The notes under the pieces are model-generated. The model had not been told where the DNA came from. It ran no database searches and saw nothing but the letters and a program-made list of their open reading frames with translations. Positions 8,603-17,800 of a stretch of 64,000 nt of DNA are shown here, piece after piece. Each line of letters opens with the position of its first letter. Positions within the stretch are counted from its first letter, which is position 1. Both the position numbers and the translations under genes were made by a program. Source of the stretch: Bin87 sp965220265 (GTDB lineage Bacteria; Chloroflexota; Dehalococcoidia; Lucifugimonadales; UBA3495); the NCBI GenBank assembly GCA_965220265.1, contig CBDCPM010000003.1, forward strand, positions 62,001 through 126,000. The letters run 5' to 3'.

Positions 8603-8666
8603 TGGTAAATAGGACTTTTGGTGCATAGGTGATCAGGATCAACGGTGAACCGGTGATATGGTAATT
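8603..8666 (+). repeat. 16-bp phased repeat array 3, downstream of the partition genes
   Basis: Units at 8603 (TGGTAAATAGG), 8619 (TGGTGCATAGGT), 8635 (AGGATCAACGGT) and 8651 (CGGTGATATGGT), again exactly 16 bp apart. The 12-mer TGGTGCATAGGT is identical to that at 7695-7706. Probable centromere. Confidence 0.6.
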
Positions 8667-8689
8667 GACTACACAACCCTCTCTTGGCC

Positions 8690-8847
8690 TGGGCGCAGAT
8701 GGAGTGGCCATCCCGGGCAGCGTCAAACGCGGTGTCCGTCTCGGTGAGACAGACGATGTCCGCAGCGTGCTGGCCGATGTGGCGCCGCATCTCCTCCGCT
8801 TTCCACTTGGCCGCGGCCCATTCGGCATTCCAGTTGAGCAGTTTCAG
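8690..8847 (-). pseudogene. Truncated endonuclease/exonuclease/phosphatase-family gene
   Basis: The minus strand reads LKLLNWNAEWA, then ADIVCLTETD: the first strand and the catalytic Asn and Glu motifs of the EEP (DNase I-like) fold. The normal start Met is replaced by a CTG Leu, and similarity stops after about 52 residues at HSICAQ, where replicon-side sequence begins. The remaining ~200 residues of a normal EEP protein are absent. It is best read as a host gene cut off at the edge of the integrated replicon; the 3' half may lie left of the window. Confidence 0.6.
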
Positions 8848-9260
8848 AGGGATGGAGCATCGCCGGTCGGGTCGATGAATGCCGCAACCTGGGTAAATTG
8901 CGGCCCGTATATCGGCGGGACGTTGGTCGTCTACGACTGCAACAATGCCAATCTCGCGGGGAGGAGAGCCGCGGTAGGAATAGAAGTCAACCGCCCGGTT
9001 TCTCACGGCGGGCGGGCTCAACCTGATCCGGGTCGGCTGTCGAAGGTCGGCGTCCGGGAGATGCACCTGCGGTTTGGGACTTTCATAGGCTCTGAGGCGT
9101 CCCGAAAGAGGGGTAGAAGTGGGCGACCGTGCGGGTTATTTCCCGTGGTCGGCCAGACCTGAAACTCTGGAGATCAGGCCTCTTCGCTGTCTGGACGCGG
9201 CGGGCCCATTGTCCTCTCCATGTCAAACCTCAATCCAATCGATCCCTGATCGGCAAAACC

Positions 9261-9430
9261 ATGGGAATGTACCCGAGAGAGTTTCCGTCGGGCCGCCGCA
9301 AAATACCGAAGCGGCGGGCGGAACTCAAAACCTGCGAGTGACACCGAGGCTTCGAGCGCATCGAGCTGGACTTGGCCGTATGGACTGGGATCCTCGGCCG
9401 CTTCATCAGAAACCTGCGTCAGAACGTGTT
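9261..9430 (+). pseudogene. NERD nuclease N-terminal remnant
   Basis: Starts like the intact gene at 10263 (MYPREFPSGRRK in both) but has an in-frame TGA at 9339-9341, and lacks about 18 residues before the ERIELDLAVW block that in the intact copy carries a nuclease residue. After LGRFI the similarity ends. It is a decayed tandem duplicate. The preceding 8850-9260 contains no supported gene. Confidence 0.6.
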
Positions 9431-9541
9431 CGGGCGGAAAAGGGCCGACCGCCCCGGCGCAGGCGGAGCAAACACCGGTCCCGTCGATATCCAACGCAAA
9501 GACCCCGCGCCGCCCGAGGGCGGCGCCAAGGAGCAGACCCA

Positions 9542-10152
9542 ATGCAACCCGAACATATTTCCTCCTCCCACAACGGGAATGCCTCCGACGACCGGGCCAC
9601 CGGCGTCCTACTGGCCCGCGGCGGCGTGGACGGCGTGTCCGCCTACGTCCTGCGTCACTGGCAGCCCGGTACCGACCCGCCGGAGCCGGTGTTCGTCACC
9701 TGGCTGCTGAACGCCGGTCGTTTCTGCCTGACGGTGAGATACGGCCGGTTCTCCCTGAAGGGCGGAGAGTGGTACACCGATGACGGGTCGGGCCCCAGGA
9801 TCACGCCGTCGCCTCTGGAACAGGCCCGGGTGGAGGCGTTGTTGACCAGGGAGATGCTGGAGGGGAGGCTGAAGCGTCCGCTGCCGGTTGCGCCGGCCCT
9901 GGCCCTCTTCGACATGGACCCCGACCGGCGCATCGAGGGCCTGGCCCGGCGCAGCCGTGTTCCGCTGTGTGGGACCTGGAGGGCTGCACCGGGCAATTGG
10001 CCGATGCCGCGGCCGGAGTCGGGCTGCGCCAGCCGTTGGAAAGGCGGCAGGTCCTGGCGGAGATATCCGCCCTTATCGAGGGCGCGGCTCCCGTTGGCGC
10101 CGGCACATCGCGACCGCCCGGGATCGGCTTCCGAGCCGCACCTTCGCGGTAA
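9542..10152 (+). pseudogene. NERD-family paralogue with a -1 frameshift
   Basis: ATG 9542 follows AAGGAG. The protein aligns with the intact NERD copy along its length (AGRFCLTVRYGRFSLKGGEWY; DMDPDRRIEGLARRSRVPL), but one base is missing near 9967: the continuation VWDLEGCTGQLADA lies in the next frame and corresponds to VIWGTEHLMTDLE of the intact gene. The catalytic positions are also changed (Asp lost; QVK replaced by TVR), so it was probably inactive as a nuclease before the frameshift. Ends at 10152. Confidence 0.6.
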
Positions 10153-10173
10153 TCGGCTGCGATTATGTCACAC

Positions 10174-10198
10174 CCCCCAGGACCGAGGGTTCTGGGGG
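10174..10198 (+). terminator. GC hairpin before the NERD gene
   Basis: Eleven-base stem (CCCCCAGGACC / GGTTCTGGGGG, one G-T pair) with a 3-base loop and no U-run. It could terminate readthrough from the pseudogene or act as a leader structure for the next gene. Confidence 0.4.
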
Positions 10199-10262
10199 CC
10201 CCAATTCAAACCCACCCAATCAGACCCCTGATGGGGGCAAAGCAAAGGAGCAACAACAACCC

Positions 10263-11012
10263 ATGAGAATGTATCCACGAGAGTTTCCGTCGGGTCGCCG
10301 CAAGAAGCCGAAGCGGCAGGCGGAACGCAAAACCTACGAAGCCCTGGCTGGCAGCGACCGCCGGGGCTTTTGCTATTACGAGTGGCGCAAAGGCTACGAG
10401 CGCATCGAGCTGGACTTCGCGGTGTGGATCGAGGCGTTGGGCCGCTTCGCCCTGCAGGTGAAGGGTGGCCACTACCAGATCATCGACGGGGAGTGGTACC
10501 TGAAGACCCGCCGGGGGTGGAAGACCATCGGGACCTCCCCGCTGGATGCGGCCTGGCTGGGAGCCCTGGACCTGCACGACGACATCGCCGAGCGTGCGCG
10601 CACCGCCTACAACCCATTCGTCATCCCAGTATTGGTTTTCCCCGACATGGAGCCTGATGAGGCCATCAAAAGGCTGGCCAGGCGCAAAGGCGTGTACGTC
10701 ATCTGGGGAACCGAACACCTGATGACCGACCTGGAGAGGATCGTCGGCAGCCGCCGGGTGTCCGACACGCTGCCGGCGGAGCGCATCGCCGGTGAGGTGT
10801 TTGCGGTTACCGACGGGTTGATCCGGCTGAGCCAGGCTGGCGACGCGGTGGCTGGCGACGGAGCTGAGGGGGAGGTATCGATCTCTGGGCGGGGGCGACC
10901 CGGGGTATTGCGGCTGACGGTGGGCGGAACAACCGTCCTCACGATCCGGTCCAGGGCCGTGCGCTGCCGGTTGGGGGAGCGTATCCGCATTGGGAGGGAG
11001 CCCAAAAGGTAG
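10263..11012 (+). CDS. NERD-domain nuclease-like protein
   Basis: A 249-aa protein with a nuclease-related (NERD) PD-(D/E)XK core in its first half: GYERIELDFAVW gives an acidic pair and GRFALQVKGGHY the Gln-x-Lys. A second conserved block (PVLVFPDMEPDEAIKRLARR) and a beta-rich tail follow. AAAGGAG lies 11 bases before ATG 10263. The gene precedes a UvrD-like helicase, and NERD domains commonly accompany or fuse to UvrD helicases, so a joint DNA-processing or defence role is likely. The two decayed paralogues upstream and one degenerate paralogue downstream show local duplication. Confidence 0.75.
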   Translation: MRMYPREFPSGRRKKPKRQAERKTYEALAGSDRRGFCYYEWRKGYERIELDFAVWIEALGRFALQVKGGHYQIIDGEWYLKTRRGWKTIGTSPLDAAWLGALDLHDDIAERARTAYNPFVIPVLVFPDMEPDEAIKRLARRKGVYVIWGTEHLMTDLERIVGSRRVSDTLPAERIAGEVFAVTDGLIRLSQAGDAVAGDGAEGEVSISGRGRPGVLRLTVGGTTVLTIRSRAVRCRLGERIRIGREPKR

Positions 11013-11060
11013 GTGGCACGCGGTTCGAGTTTCATCCCGAGGGGCGGTATTCACGCACTG

Positions 11061-11095
11061 AAGGCGCCGGTTGGTCTCAGGGCCACCGGCGCCTT
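11061..11095 (+). terminator. Intrinsic terminator after the NERD gene
   Basis: Perfect 10-bp inverted repeat (AAGGCGCCGG at 11061-11070, CCGGCGCCTT at 11086-11095) followed by TTCATTT. A standard rho-independent terminator between the NERD and helicase genes. Confidence 0.75.
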
Positions 11096-11200
11096 TTCAT
11101 TTGAAATTACGGGCAGCTCCGCCGGTCACGGTGGCGGCTCGGCCCGTCTCATCTATTCCCATGAATCAAATCCCATGAATCAAATCTGGAGCAAATCGAC

Positions 11201-12934
11201 ATGACCAATGAAACGGGCATCGCGCCCGCCATCCTGAGACTCTACCCGGGGCTGGACGCTGGCCAGCGGGAGCTGATCCGGCGACTGGAGGGACCGGTGC
11301 TGGGCATTGCGGGACCCGGCGCTGGCAAGACCCTGTCGGTGGCGCTGCGCGCTGCCAACGTCCTGCTGCTGGGCAAAGCCGAACCCAGGGAGCTGCTGCT
11401 GTGCACCTACAACGCCGACGCGGCCGGGGAGTTGCGTCAGCGGTTGGACGCAGTGGGCCGGGCGGCGGGATACGACGGCGACCTCCGGCGCACGCGCGTC
11501 TGCACCATCCACAGCCTGTGCAGGCGGCTCCTGGCCGCGTATCCGGAGCGGGTGGGGCTGAGGCGCGGTTTCCGCCTGCTGGATAAACAGGAGCAGTGGC
11601 GGTTTCTGTACGAGCGGTTCGACGAGGTCTTCGGACCCGATCTTCCCGACCTGGCGGGCCGGGGCTGGCGGCGGCCCCACTCGGTGGTGGGCAACGCTCT
11701 CAAGTATTTCGGCCGGATCTGCGACGAGCTGATCCGGACCCGGGACCTGACCCGCTCGCGCAGCCGGTTTCTGGCGGCCCTGGGGCGTTGCTACCGGCGC
11801 TACGAGAACCTGTTGCTGGATGAGAACGCCGTCGACTTCGCCCACCTGCAGGCCTGGGCCGACCTGCTGCTGGATGACGACGACGTCGCCGACCGGATCT
11901 CCGGCGGCGTACGTTACCTGATGTGCGATGAGTACCAGGACACCTCCTACGTGCAGGAGGGCATCCTGCTGCGGCTGGCGGAGCGCCACGACAACCTGTG
12001 CGTGGTGGGCGACGAGGACCAGAGTCTGTACCGTTTCCGCGGCGCCACGGTGCGCAACATCCTGCGGTTTCCCGAGCGGCTCCTGGGTTGTCATGCCGTG
12101 GAGCTCAACGTGAACTACCGTTCCCATCCCGCCATTGTCAGCGCCTATGACCGGTGGATGGCGTCGGCGGACTGGAGCAACCCGGACCCGGGTGGCACGC
12201 CCTTCCGCCACGCCAAGACCATCATCCCCCACGACCCGAGCCGGTACGACGATTATCCGGCGGTGATCGCTGTGGAGGGCCAGGACCCTGAGGATGAGGG
12301 AAGGCAGCTGGCGGAGTTGCTGCGGTTCCTGAAGGAGTGTGGGGTCATCGCGGGTTACGATCAGGCGGCGCTGCTGCTGCACAGCGTGGGGAAGTGGGTC
12401 AGCAAACCGTACCTGGACAGCCTGGAGTGCGCGGGCGTTCCCGTCCGCTGCGTGCCGGCTGGCTCCGGCCGCGGGACGGGGGGCCGTAAGCGTGCCGCCG
12501 GGGAGTTAACGATCACGACGGTCCACCAGGCCAAGGGCCGGCAGTGGCCGGTGGTGATCGTGGGTTCCCTGGACTTCCACGCCTCCAGCGTGGACCCGGT
12601 GGGCCGCAGTTTGGCCCGCCACTGCCGGCGGTCGGACTGGGAGCCCGCCCGGCGCATCGCGGCCTTCGACCACATGCGCCAGTTCTACGTGGCCTTCTCC
12701 CGGCCCCAGGACCTGCTGGTGCTCACCGCCAGCGGCCCGGTGCACCCCCGCTTCGATCCCATCTGGAAGGACGCCCCCCGCTGGACTGAAATGGGCCCGA
12801 CCCCGCTGGCGGAGCTGGCGCGGCAGCGGTTCCGTACCTTGGGAGACGACGTCGGATCGGAGGGAGCAGTCGCGCCGACACCACAGCGAATGATCTACCG
12901 CTTGCGGCGTCTGGACCTGCACATCGGGCGCTAA
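11201..12934 (+). CDS. UvrD/PcrA-like SF1A DNA helicase
   Basis: A 577-aa helicase with the superfamily 1A motif set: GPGAGKT (38-44), LLLCTYN, DEYQDT (near 244), GDEDQSLYRFRGA, VNYRSHPAIV, TTVHQAKGRQWPVVIV (near 437) and FYVAFSRPQD (near 496). It is shorter than housekeeping PcrA (~720 aa), mainly in the 2B region and C-terminus. It would translocate 3'-5' on single-stranded DNA. With NERD-family genes on both sides it probably forms a nuclease-helicase module rather than general repair. Hairpins on both sides separate its transcription from the neighbours. Confidence 0.9.
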   Translation: MTNETGIAPAILRLYPGLDAGQRELIRRLEGPVLGIAGPGAGKTLSVALRAANVLLLGKAEPRELLLCTYNADAAGELRQRLDAVGRAAGYDGDLRRTRVCTIHSLCRRLLAAYPERVGLRRGFRLLDKQEQWRFLYERFDEVFGPDLPDLAGRGWRRPHSVVGNALKYFGRICDELIRTRDLTRSRSRFLAALGRCYRRYENLLLDENAVDFAHLQAWADLLLDDDDVADRISGGVRYLMCDEYQDTSYVQEGILLRLAERHDNLCVVGDEDQSLYRFRGATVRNILRFPERLLGCHAVELNVNYRSHPAIVSAYDRWMASADWSNPDPGGTPFRHAKTIIPHDPSRYDDYPAVIAVEGQDPEDEGRQLAELLRFLKECGVIAGYDQAALLLHSVGKWVSKPYLDSLECAGVPVRCVPAGSGRGTGGRKRAAGELTITTVHQAKGRQWPVVIVGSLDFHASSVDPVGRSLARHCRRSDWEPARRIAAFDHMRQFYVAFSRPQDLLVLTASGPVHPRFDPIWKDAPRWTEMGPTPLAELARQRFRTLGDDVGSEGAVAPTPQRMIYRLRRLDLHIGR

Positions 12935-13035
12935 CGCCGCGCCGACGCGTTGTTGACACGTCCGGACGGCGACCCCAAGAGGGGTTGCCGAAATCCCATC
13001 CCGCCGAAATCCCATCCCAAGGAGGTGACCACACC

Positions 13036-13122
13036 ATGAAGCAACACCCAGCCGGTGGCAATACCTGGCCGAGAGGGCCGCCGGTGATTGCCGGCCGTCC
13101 GGCGCGCACGCCAGCCGCATGA
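13036..13122 (+). CDS. 28-codon leader-type reading frame
   Basis: ATG 13036 is preceded by a full-length Shine-Dalgarno (AAGGAGGTGA at 13019-13028) and encodes 28 residues rich in Pro, Gly and Arg. Its TGA overlaps an ATG at 13119 that is in frame with the following NERD-like gene. A strong hairpin comes 70 bases later. The arrangement resembles a translated leader or attenuator; the peptide has no recognised family. Confidence 0.45.
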   Translation: MKQHPAGGNTWPRGPPVIAGRPARTPAA

Positions 13123-13193
13123 CCGCGGGAGGTCTGACGCGCCCGGCCGGAACCCCCACGGAACCCCAACAGCGCCTGGTGTGCGGATGCCGC

Positions 13194-13223
13194 GGGCCGA
13201 CCTGGAAATGCCCAGGTCGGCCC
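13194..13223 (+). terminator. Strong hairpin, terminator or attenuator
   Basis: Perfect 12-bp stem (GGGCCGACCTGG / CCAGGTCGGCCC) with a 6-base loop, followed by GTTTTCG. It lies between the 28-codon frame and the NERD-like gene, so it could terminate helicase transcription or act conditionally on the downstream gene. Confidence 0.7.
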
Positions 13224-13286
13224 GTTTTCGTGTGTCTGTGGACTGGGCGCAACTTCAAAATCACACTCCTCAAAGGAAAAAACAGC

Positions 13287-13991
13287 ATGAAAGTCGCGAA
13301 AACCAACAACAACACAAACACCATGACCCTGGCCGAGCTGGAAGCCCTGGCCCAGTTCGAGGCCAGCGAGCGGAAGGGCCAGGCGGTGTTCCACCCGTGG
13401 GTGGGGCCGGGGTCGCCGGCCCCCCACTGCGTGGTCCTGCCGAAGGACCTCACCCGCATCGCGGTGACCTACCTGGACGGCGAGCACTGGGTCCAGGACG
13501 GCCGGTGGTACCGCCGCGACGACGATGGCACGGAGACGCCCATCGACGACGTACTGGAACGCTGCTGGCAGGCGGCCATGGCGGTCCGTTCCCGGCTCAA
13601 GAAGCAGCTGGGCATCAACGCGTACGTCGTGGCGGTGGCGGTGTTCCCCACCATGAAGCCCGACGAGAGCATCCTGGCCGCGGCGGCCAGCCGCGGCACC
13701 CGGGTGCTCTTCGGGATGGACGACCACGTGGAGCGTCTGGCGGCCCTGCCTGGAGAGCAGGACCTGCAGCACCCGCTGCAGGCCCGCTACATCCCCGACG
13801 AAGCGGAGGCGCTGAGCCGCCCGCCGGCCACGGCCGCGGCGGAACCGGAGACGGCGTCCCTGGACGTTGGCGATGGCCGCGTGGTGATCCACGCTGGCAC
13901 CGTCCACCTCCACCTGCACATCACCATCGTGGCCGCTCCCAACGGCGGCGACGACGACGGGGATGAGTTGCCGACCGTCCGGGTCTGGTAG
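13287..13991 (+). CDS. NERD-related protein without catalytic residues
   Basis: A 234-aa paralogue of the NERD gene: DGRWYRRDDDG matches GEWYLKTRRG, and VFPTMKPDESILAAAASRGTRV matches VFPDMEPDEAIKRLARRKGVYV. The positions of the nuclease Asp and Gln-x-Lys read VVLPKD and AVTYLD, so no PD-(D/E)XK site is visible. An Asn-rich N-terminus (TNNNTNT) and acidic C-terminus flank the core. ATG 13287 has AAAGG upstream; a longer version from ATG 13119 is possible. It may be a regulatory or inhibitory partner of the active copy, or a decaying duplicate. Confidence 0.6.
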   Translation: MKVAKTNNNTNTMTLAELEALAQFEASERKGQAVFHPWVGPGSPAPHCVVLPKDLTRIAVTYLDGEHWVQDGRWYRRDDDGTETPIDDVLERCWQAAMAVRSRLKKQLGINAYVVAVAVFPTMKPDESILAAAASRGTRVLFGMDDHVERLAALPGEQDLQHPLQARYIPDEAEALSRPPATAAAEPETASLDVGDGRVVIHAGTVHLHLHITIVAAPNGGDDDGDELPTVRVW

Positions 13992-14004
13992 GCAGTGGGA
14001 GGAC

Positions 14005-14039
14005 ACGCCCGGGCATTGCTCGCCGCTCTGCCCGGGCGT
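14005..14039 (+). terminator. Intrinsic hairpin after the NERD-related gene
   Basis: Perfect 11-bp inverted repeat (ACGCCCGGGCA / TGCCCGGGCGT) separated by 13 bases, 14 bp past the stop codon. A GC-rich terminator that closes the cluster. The next ~170 bp hold nothing recognised. Confidence 0.6.
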
Positions 14040-14208
14040 TCCGCTTATTGGCGGTATGGCCGCAGGATGTCAGCTACGCCGATCTCCTGCGGCCGCGCCG
14101 CATTTTCGAGGCGTCGGCTTCACCCCATGATCACTGGTCCATCGGCGCAAGGCGGCGAGCGAACCAGCCGATGGTCCACGTCCCGTTTTACTCAGAGCCG
14201 AGGCTCTG

Positions 14209-14541
14209 TTACCGCAGCGTCCCCATCCGCAGCGCCGGCTGCAGATCTGCCGCGCCGGCAGCAACAGAAGGTCTGGCGGCGGTTTGTTCCGTCGGGATTA
14301 ATTGCTTGGCCGCTTCCGTCACCACTTGCATCATCAGCGGCAGTACCCATTGTTTGACAGCTTCCGTGGCCTGCGCCTTGATGGAGGGGTTGTTGAGGTT
14401 GTCGATGAACTCCTTTCCGGTGTAGGTCAGCCTCGCGGGTCGAAGCTCGGATGCAACATTCGGGTCCTGCCCGTGCGCCGGGGGCTTGTTTTCTTTATTC
14501 AATATCATCATCGCCACGCGCTCCAACGTGATTTCTCGCAT
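14209..14541 (-). CDS. Small protein resembling the DUF2513 C-terminus
   Basis: A 110-aa protein whose middle (RPARLTYTGKEFIDNLNN) and following helix resemble the end of DUF2513 proteins, where RLTWEGHEFLD is typical. The N-terminal winged-helix part of that family is missing or diverged, so the gene may be truncated. No clear ribosome site precedes the ATG at 14541. It lies downstream of the 1187-aa gene on the same strand and may share its transcript. Function unknown. Confidence 0.45.
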   Translation of the reverse strand: MREITLERVAMMILNKENKPPAHGQDPNVASELRPARLTYTGKEFIDNLNNPSIKAQATEAVKQWVLPLMMQVVTEAAKQLIPTEQTAARPSVAAGAADLQPALRMGTLR

Positions 14542-14624
14542 GGGGCGGAACGTGGGCGCATCTTTGGAGTCGGGAGACCAGCAATCGACGAAACCGCGGT
14601 CGATGGCAAAGCCACGTGGTATCG

Positions 14625-14810
14625 TCAGGCATCGACGCTCACCTCAGGCATACCGGGCAACTCCCAGGGTTCGACGTCGACCATTTTGTCGTCATCGTCG
14701 CCGGAGGTCTTGAGCCACGGCAGGACATGATAACCGTCCATTGCTTCGAGGATCTGCTGGAACGTATCCAGATCGAACTCGGTGCGTTCTACATTGAATT
14801 CGCTTGGCAT
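14625..14810 (-). CDS. Acidic 61-aa protein
   Basis: A short acidic protein (DGYHVLPWLKTSGDDDDKMVDVEPW) without a recognised family. AGG lies 6-8 bases before its ATG, and the gene starts 18 bases after the end of the 1187-aa gene, so it is probably the next gene in that operon. It may be a small partner or antitoxin-like protein; that is only positional inference. Confidence 0.45.
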   Translation of the reverse strand: MPSEFNVERTEFDLDTFQQILEAMDGYHVLPWLKTSGDDDDKMVDVEPWELPGMPEVSVDA

Positions 14811-14828
14811 GAAAAGCCTCGACTGGAC

Positions 14829-17800
14829 CTATGCATCCAGAGTGGACACGTCGAACCGGCCACTGGCTAGCAGGATTTCCAGTGCGCGCTCGGCGTTTTC
14901 GTGCACTTCCGGCTCACCGCTGGCCAGACCCGCTCTAAGAATTCGTTTCGCCGGCTCAGGTGTTATGTAGGCATCGTCCTGGAACCTCACCACCAGCTTG
15001 GCAAAGCATTCGACGACTTTGCCGGTGTGCTCCGGAATCATTTCGGATATCGGCGCCCAGCGGTGCCAGAAGGAACCGCGGTCAAATTGGCATACGTCCA
15101 GAGCGCGGGAGTAGGCGTCCAGACGCCATTCTGCGCTGAGGCAATTGGCCTCCAGCCAGGAATCAAACCGCGCCAGCTCGCTGGGATCGCCCACCTCCAA
15201 GCGCCATTCGAAGAAGGCCTCATACCTGCTCTTGACGGCTTCGTCCAGTTCTCCTTTGTGGTGGCACAGGATCCGGCCCACGTTTTCGAACAGGCCCGCC
15301 CAGTGCTGCCATCGTCCAACGGTGGCCAGGTAGTAACTTTCCAGCGGACTGCCGTCTCCCAGCAGCGGAAACATTCCGCTGGCGTGATATACGAGCAGTC
15401 GCTGACCAAGGGTGTCCAGCACCCGGGAGAGCGAGGGATCCTGTTCGGCGTGCGCCGGTATATTCTGCGCCGCGAAGGCGAAGTCGTCCACGAAGATTTC
15501 AAAGAGCCGCCGGTAGGGGCGATGATAGTATAGGAAAACGCCGAATGGGGCGATCCAGTCGCGCCAGTTGTGCCGCGGAAAGAAGTCGGACTTACGGGCC
15601 AGGGCCCAGGATTCATCCATGGCCAGGGCATCCAAGTATCCGATGCCCAGGAAAGCCCTCTCTGGAGTGGTCAGCGGATACTGAGCGGTCGGGGAGAATC
15701 GCCCCTCCAGGGTCGCCGTGATTGCCTCAACATCGGCCTGCGGATCATGATTCCGCAGCCACCGGCCAAACTTCAACAGGTCAGCCAGCGCGCGGCTCCG
15801 GGTGTTGTTGATGGCTCGCACAAACGCGTCTTCATGTCCTACGAACTCCCTCTGGTCCTCGTCCAGGTGCCAGTCGTATTCGGTGCACAGCGCCTCGAGC
15901 AGGGTGGGTAATCTGTCTTGGGCGACCAGCGGCATGGCGAGTCCGTTTTCCAAACCTACCGAGATCACCTTGCCCAGCAGGTCGCCAACCGCCCGGCGGC
16001 AGTTGCCCCAATAGGGATTGTTCCTTGTCCGGTCGCTGGGTTCGAGGCTGGGCTGGCGCTCCCGATCGGGGTGTGAGAGCACCCATTCGCAGAATTCCAG
16101 CCATTGGTCGAGATCACTTAGATCCTGCGCTTCAACTCGAGAGTTTATTGCACCGAGTATCTTGCGGACGTAGATGGGGCGTTCGATCCGGTGCCGGTTT
16201 CCGAGCCAGAAATGCAGACGGTCTGGAGTTGGGATTACCGCCCGTTGGAAGAGTTGCCCAAATGCGTCCGACAGTGCGTCGACGGTGACCTCCGTCAGCC
16301 GATCTTCCGTATCGACGTGTTCGTCATCCCAGTTGTTGATGTAGGACAGCAGGTCCTCGTCTTCCAGGCCTGCCAGTTCTTCAACCGAAATGGGGCTGTG
16401 TCCGCTGATCATGCCCGCTCGCATGGGTCCAACCGGCATGTAATCCTCGTCTGAAACGGATATGCCTGCCTCTTGCTCCAGGTCCTGGAGGTAGTCCCGA
16501 TACTTTCCGAAGAGTACGTTCCGGAACGGCTGCAGCTGCAGCCGGTGGAAGTTGCGTCGACGTCGTTCGAACAGCTCCTCGGTGTAGTGCTCGCCCATAG
16601 ACCTGAGGGTTGCCTCGCGGTCCGGCCCGTCCAGGATGGCTTCAAAGATGGGAGTCAGTTCCTCTTCAGTGAGTAGGTCATAGCCCAAGGTCTCGCAGGC
16701 GGAGCGCAGCATCTGCTGGAACTCGTAGTGGTATTGACGGTGGCCATGATCCTGGTGTTGGAGGATCTCCTGCCGTATCCAGGGTTTCGTCTGCTCATCG
16801 GGATGCAGCGCGTAGAGGTGCTGGCGCAGCCGTCGGAAGATCCGCCACCGCCGGTTGCGCAGTTCCTCATCCAGTGCTGCGGCCGAGTCTGGATCTCTCT
16901 CCCAAACCTGCTCACAGGCGTGCGTCATTGTGAGCACGAGGGTCTCGCTTGGTTGCAGCACCGCATCCGACGGCCCGTCCAGGCGCTGATACCAAATTTG
17001 CGAATAGTCCTCATCTCCGTCCCGGCCGAGTTCATCCTGGTGAAGTGTCTGCCGGATCAATCGGTTCAAGGCGGAGATGAGGAGGCGTGCGCTCTGATAG
17101 GGTTCTGCGGCGGCGAGTTGTCGAATGCCTTGTTCCATCAGCTGCAGATAGTCCCATTGCTCCAGGCGAGGAACAGGCTGCAGCGCGGCCATCCAGTCGT
17201 GCGGGTTCTCTCTCCGCCGGGCCGCCTTTTCATCCCGTTCAGGGTCTGGGGCGAAATACACGATGCTCTTGGCGAGCTCCAGCGCGGCCGCTGTCTGTCC
17301 TTCGTCGGTCCAGTGAACCAGAAGTTCGACCAGCCTGTAGGACAGGATCGGCGTGAAAGCGCGCGTACAGCGGAGCGCTTCAGGCAGCAGTTGCGCCGAT
17401 TGTTCCCCGGGGAGTTGCCGCGCGATGTCCAGTATTTCGTCGGAGATGCTCGCATTGTTGAACCTCGGCAACTGCTGCACAATCGCTATGACTTCGTCAG
17501 GGACCAGCGCTGCCATCCTGACCAGGTACCGCATTGGCCACCAGGAAGGTACATGGACCTGTCCATCATCCAGTTCCTGGATGCTGGGAGGATGGGCGAA
17601 ATATCCACGTTCTTTGAGTATCCCCACCCAGGACGGATCGGATGCACGGTTGAAGAAGAACGCGTAGTTTGCCCCCCGGCGGTCGATCAGCTCGAAGATG
17701 CGGTCCACGTCGGCCGTAGTTCTGCCGGCGTTGTCCAAGATTGACTGGATTTCCTGCTGGTCCTGGGCGGTGATGGGCGCCAGCAGGTCCAACACGGTTC

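Noticed and set aside
11180..12382. 400-codon minus-strand frame opposite the UvrD-like helicase
   Set aside because: The plus strand shows the full SF1 motif set; the minus frame is low-complexity Val/Gln/Pro-rich.
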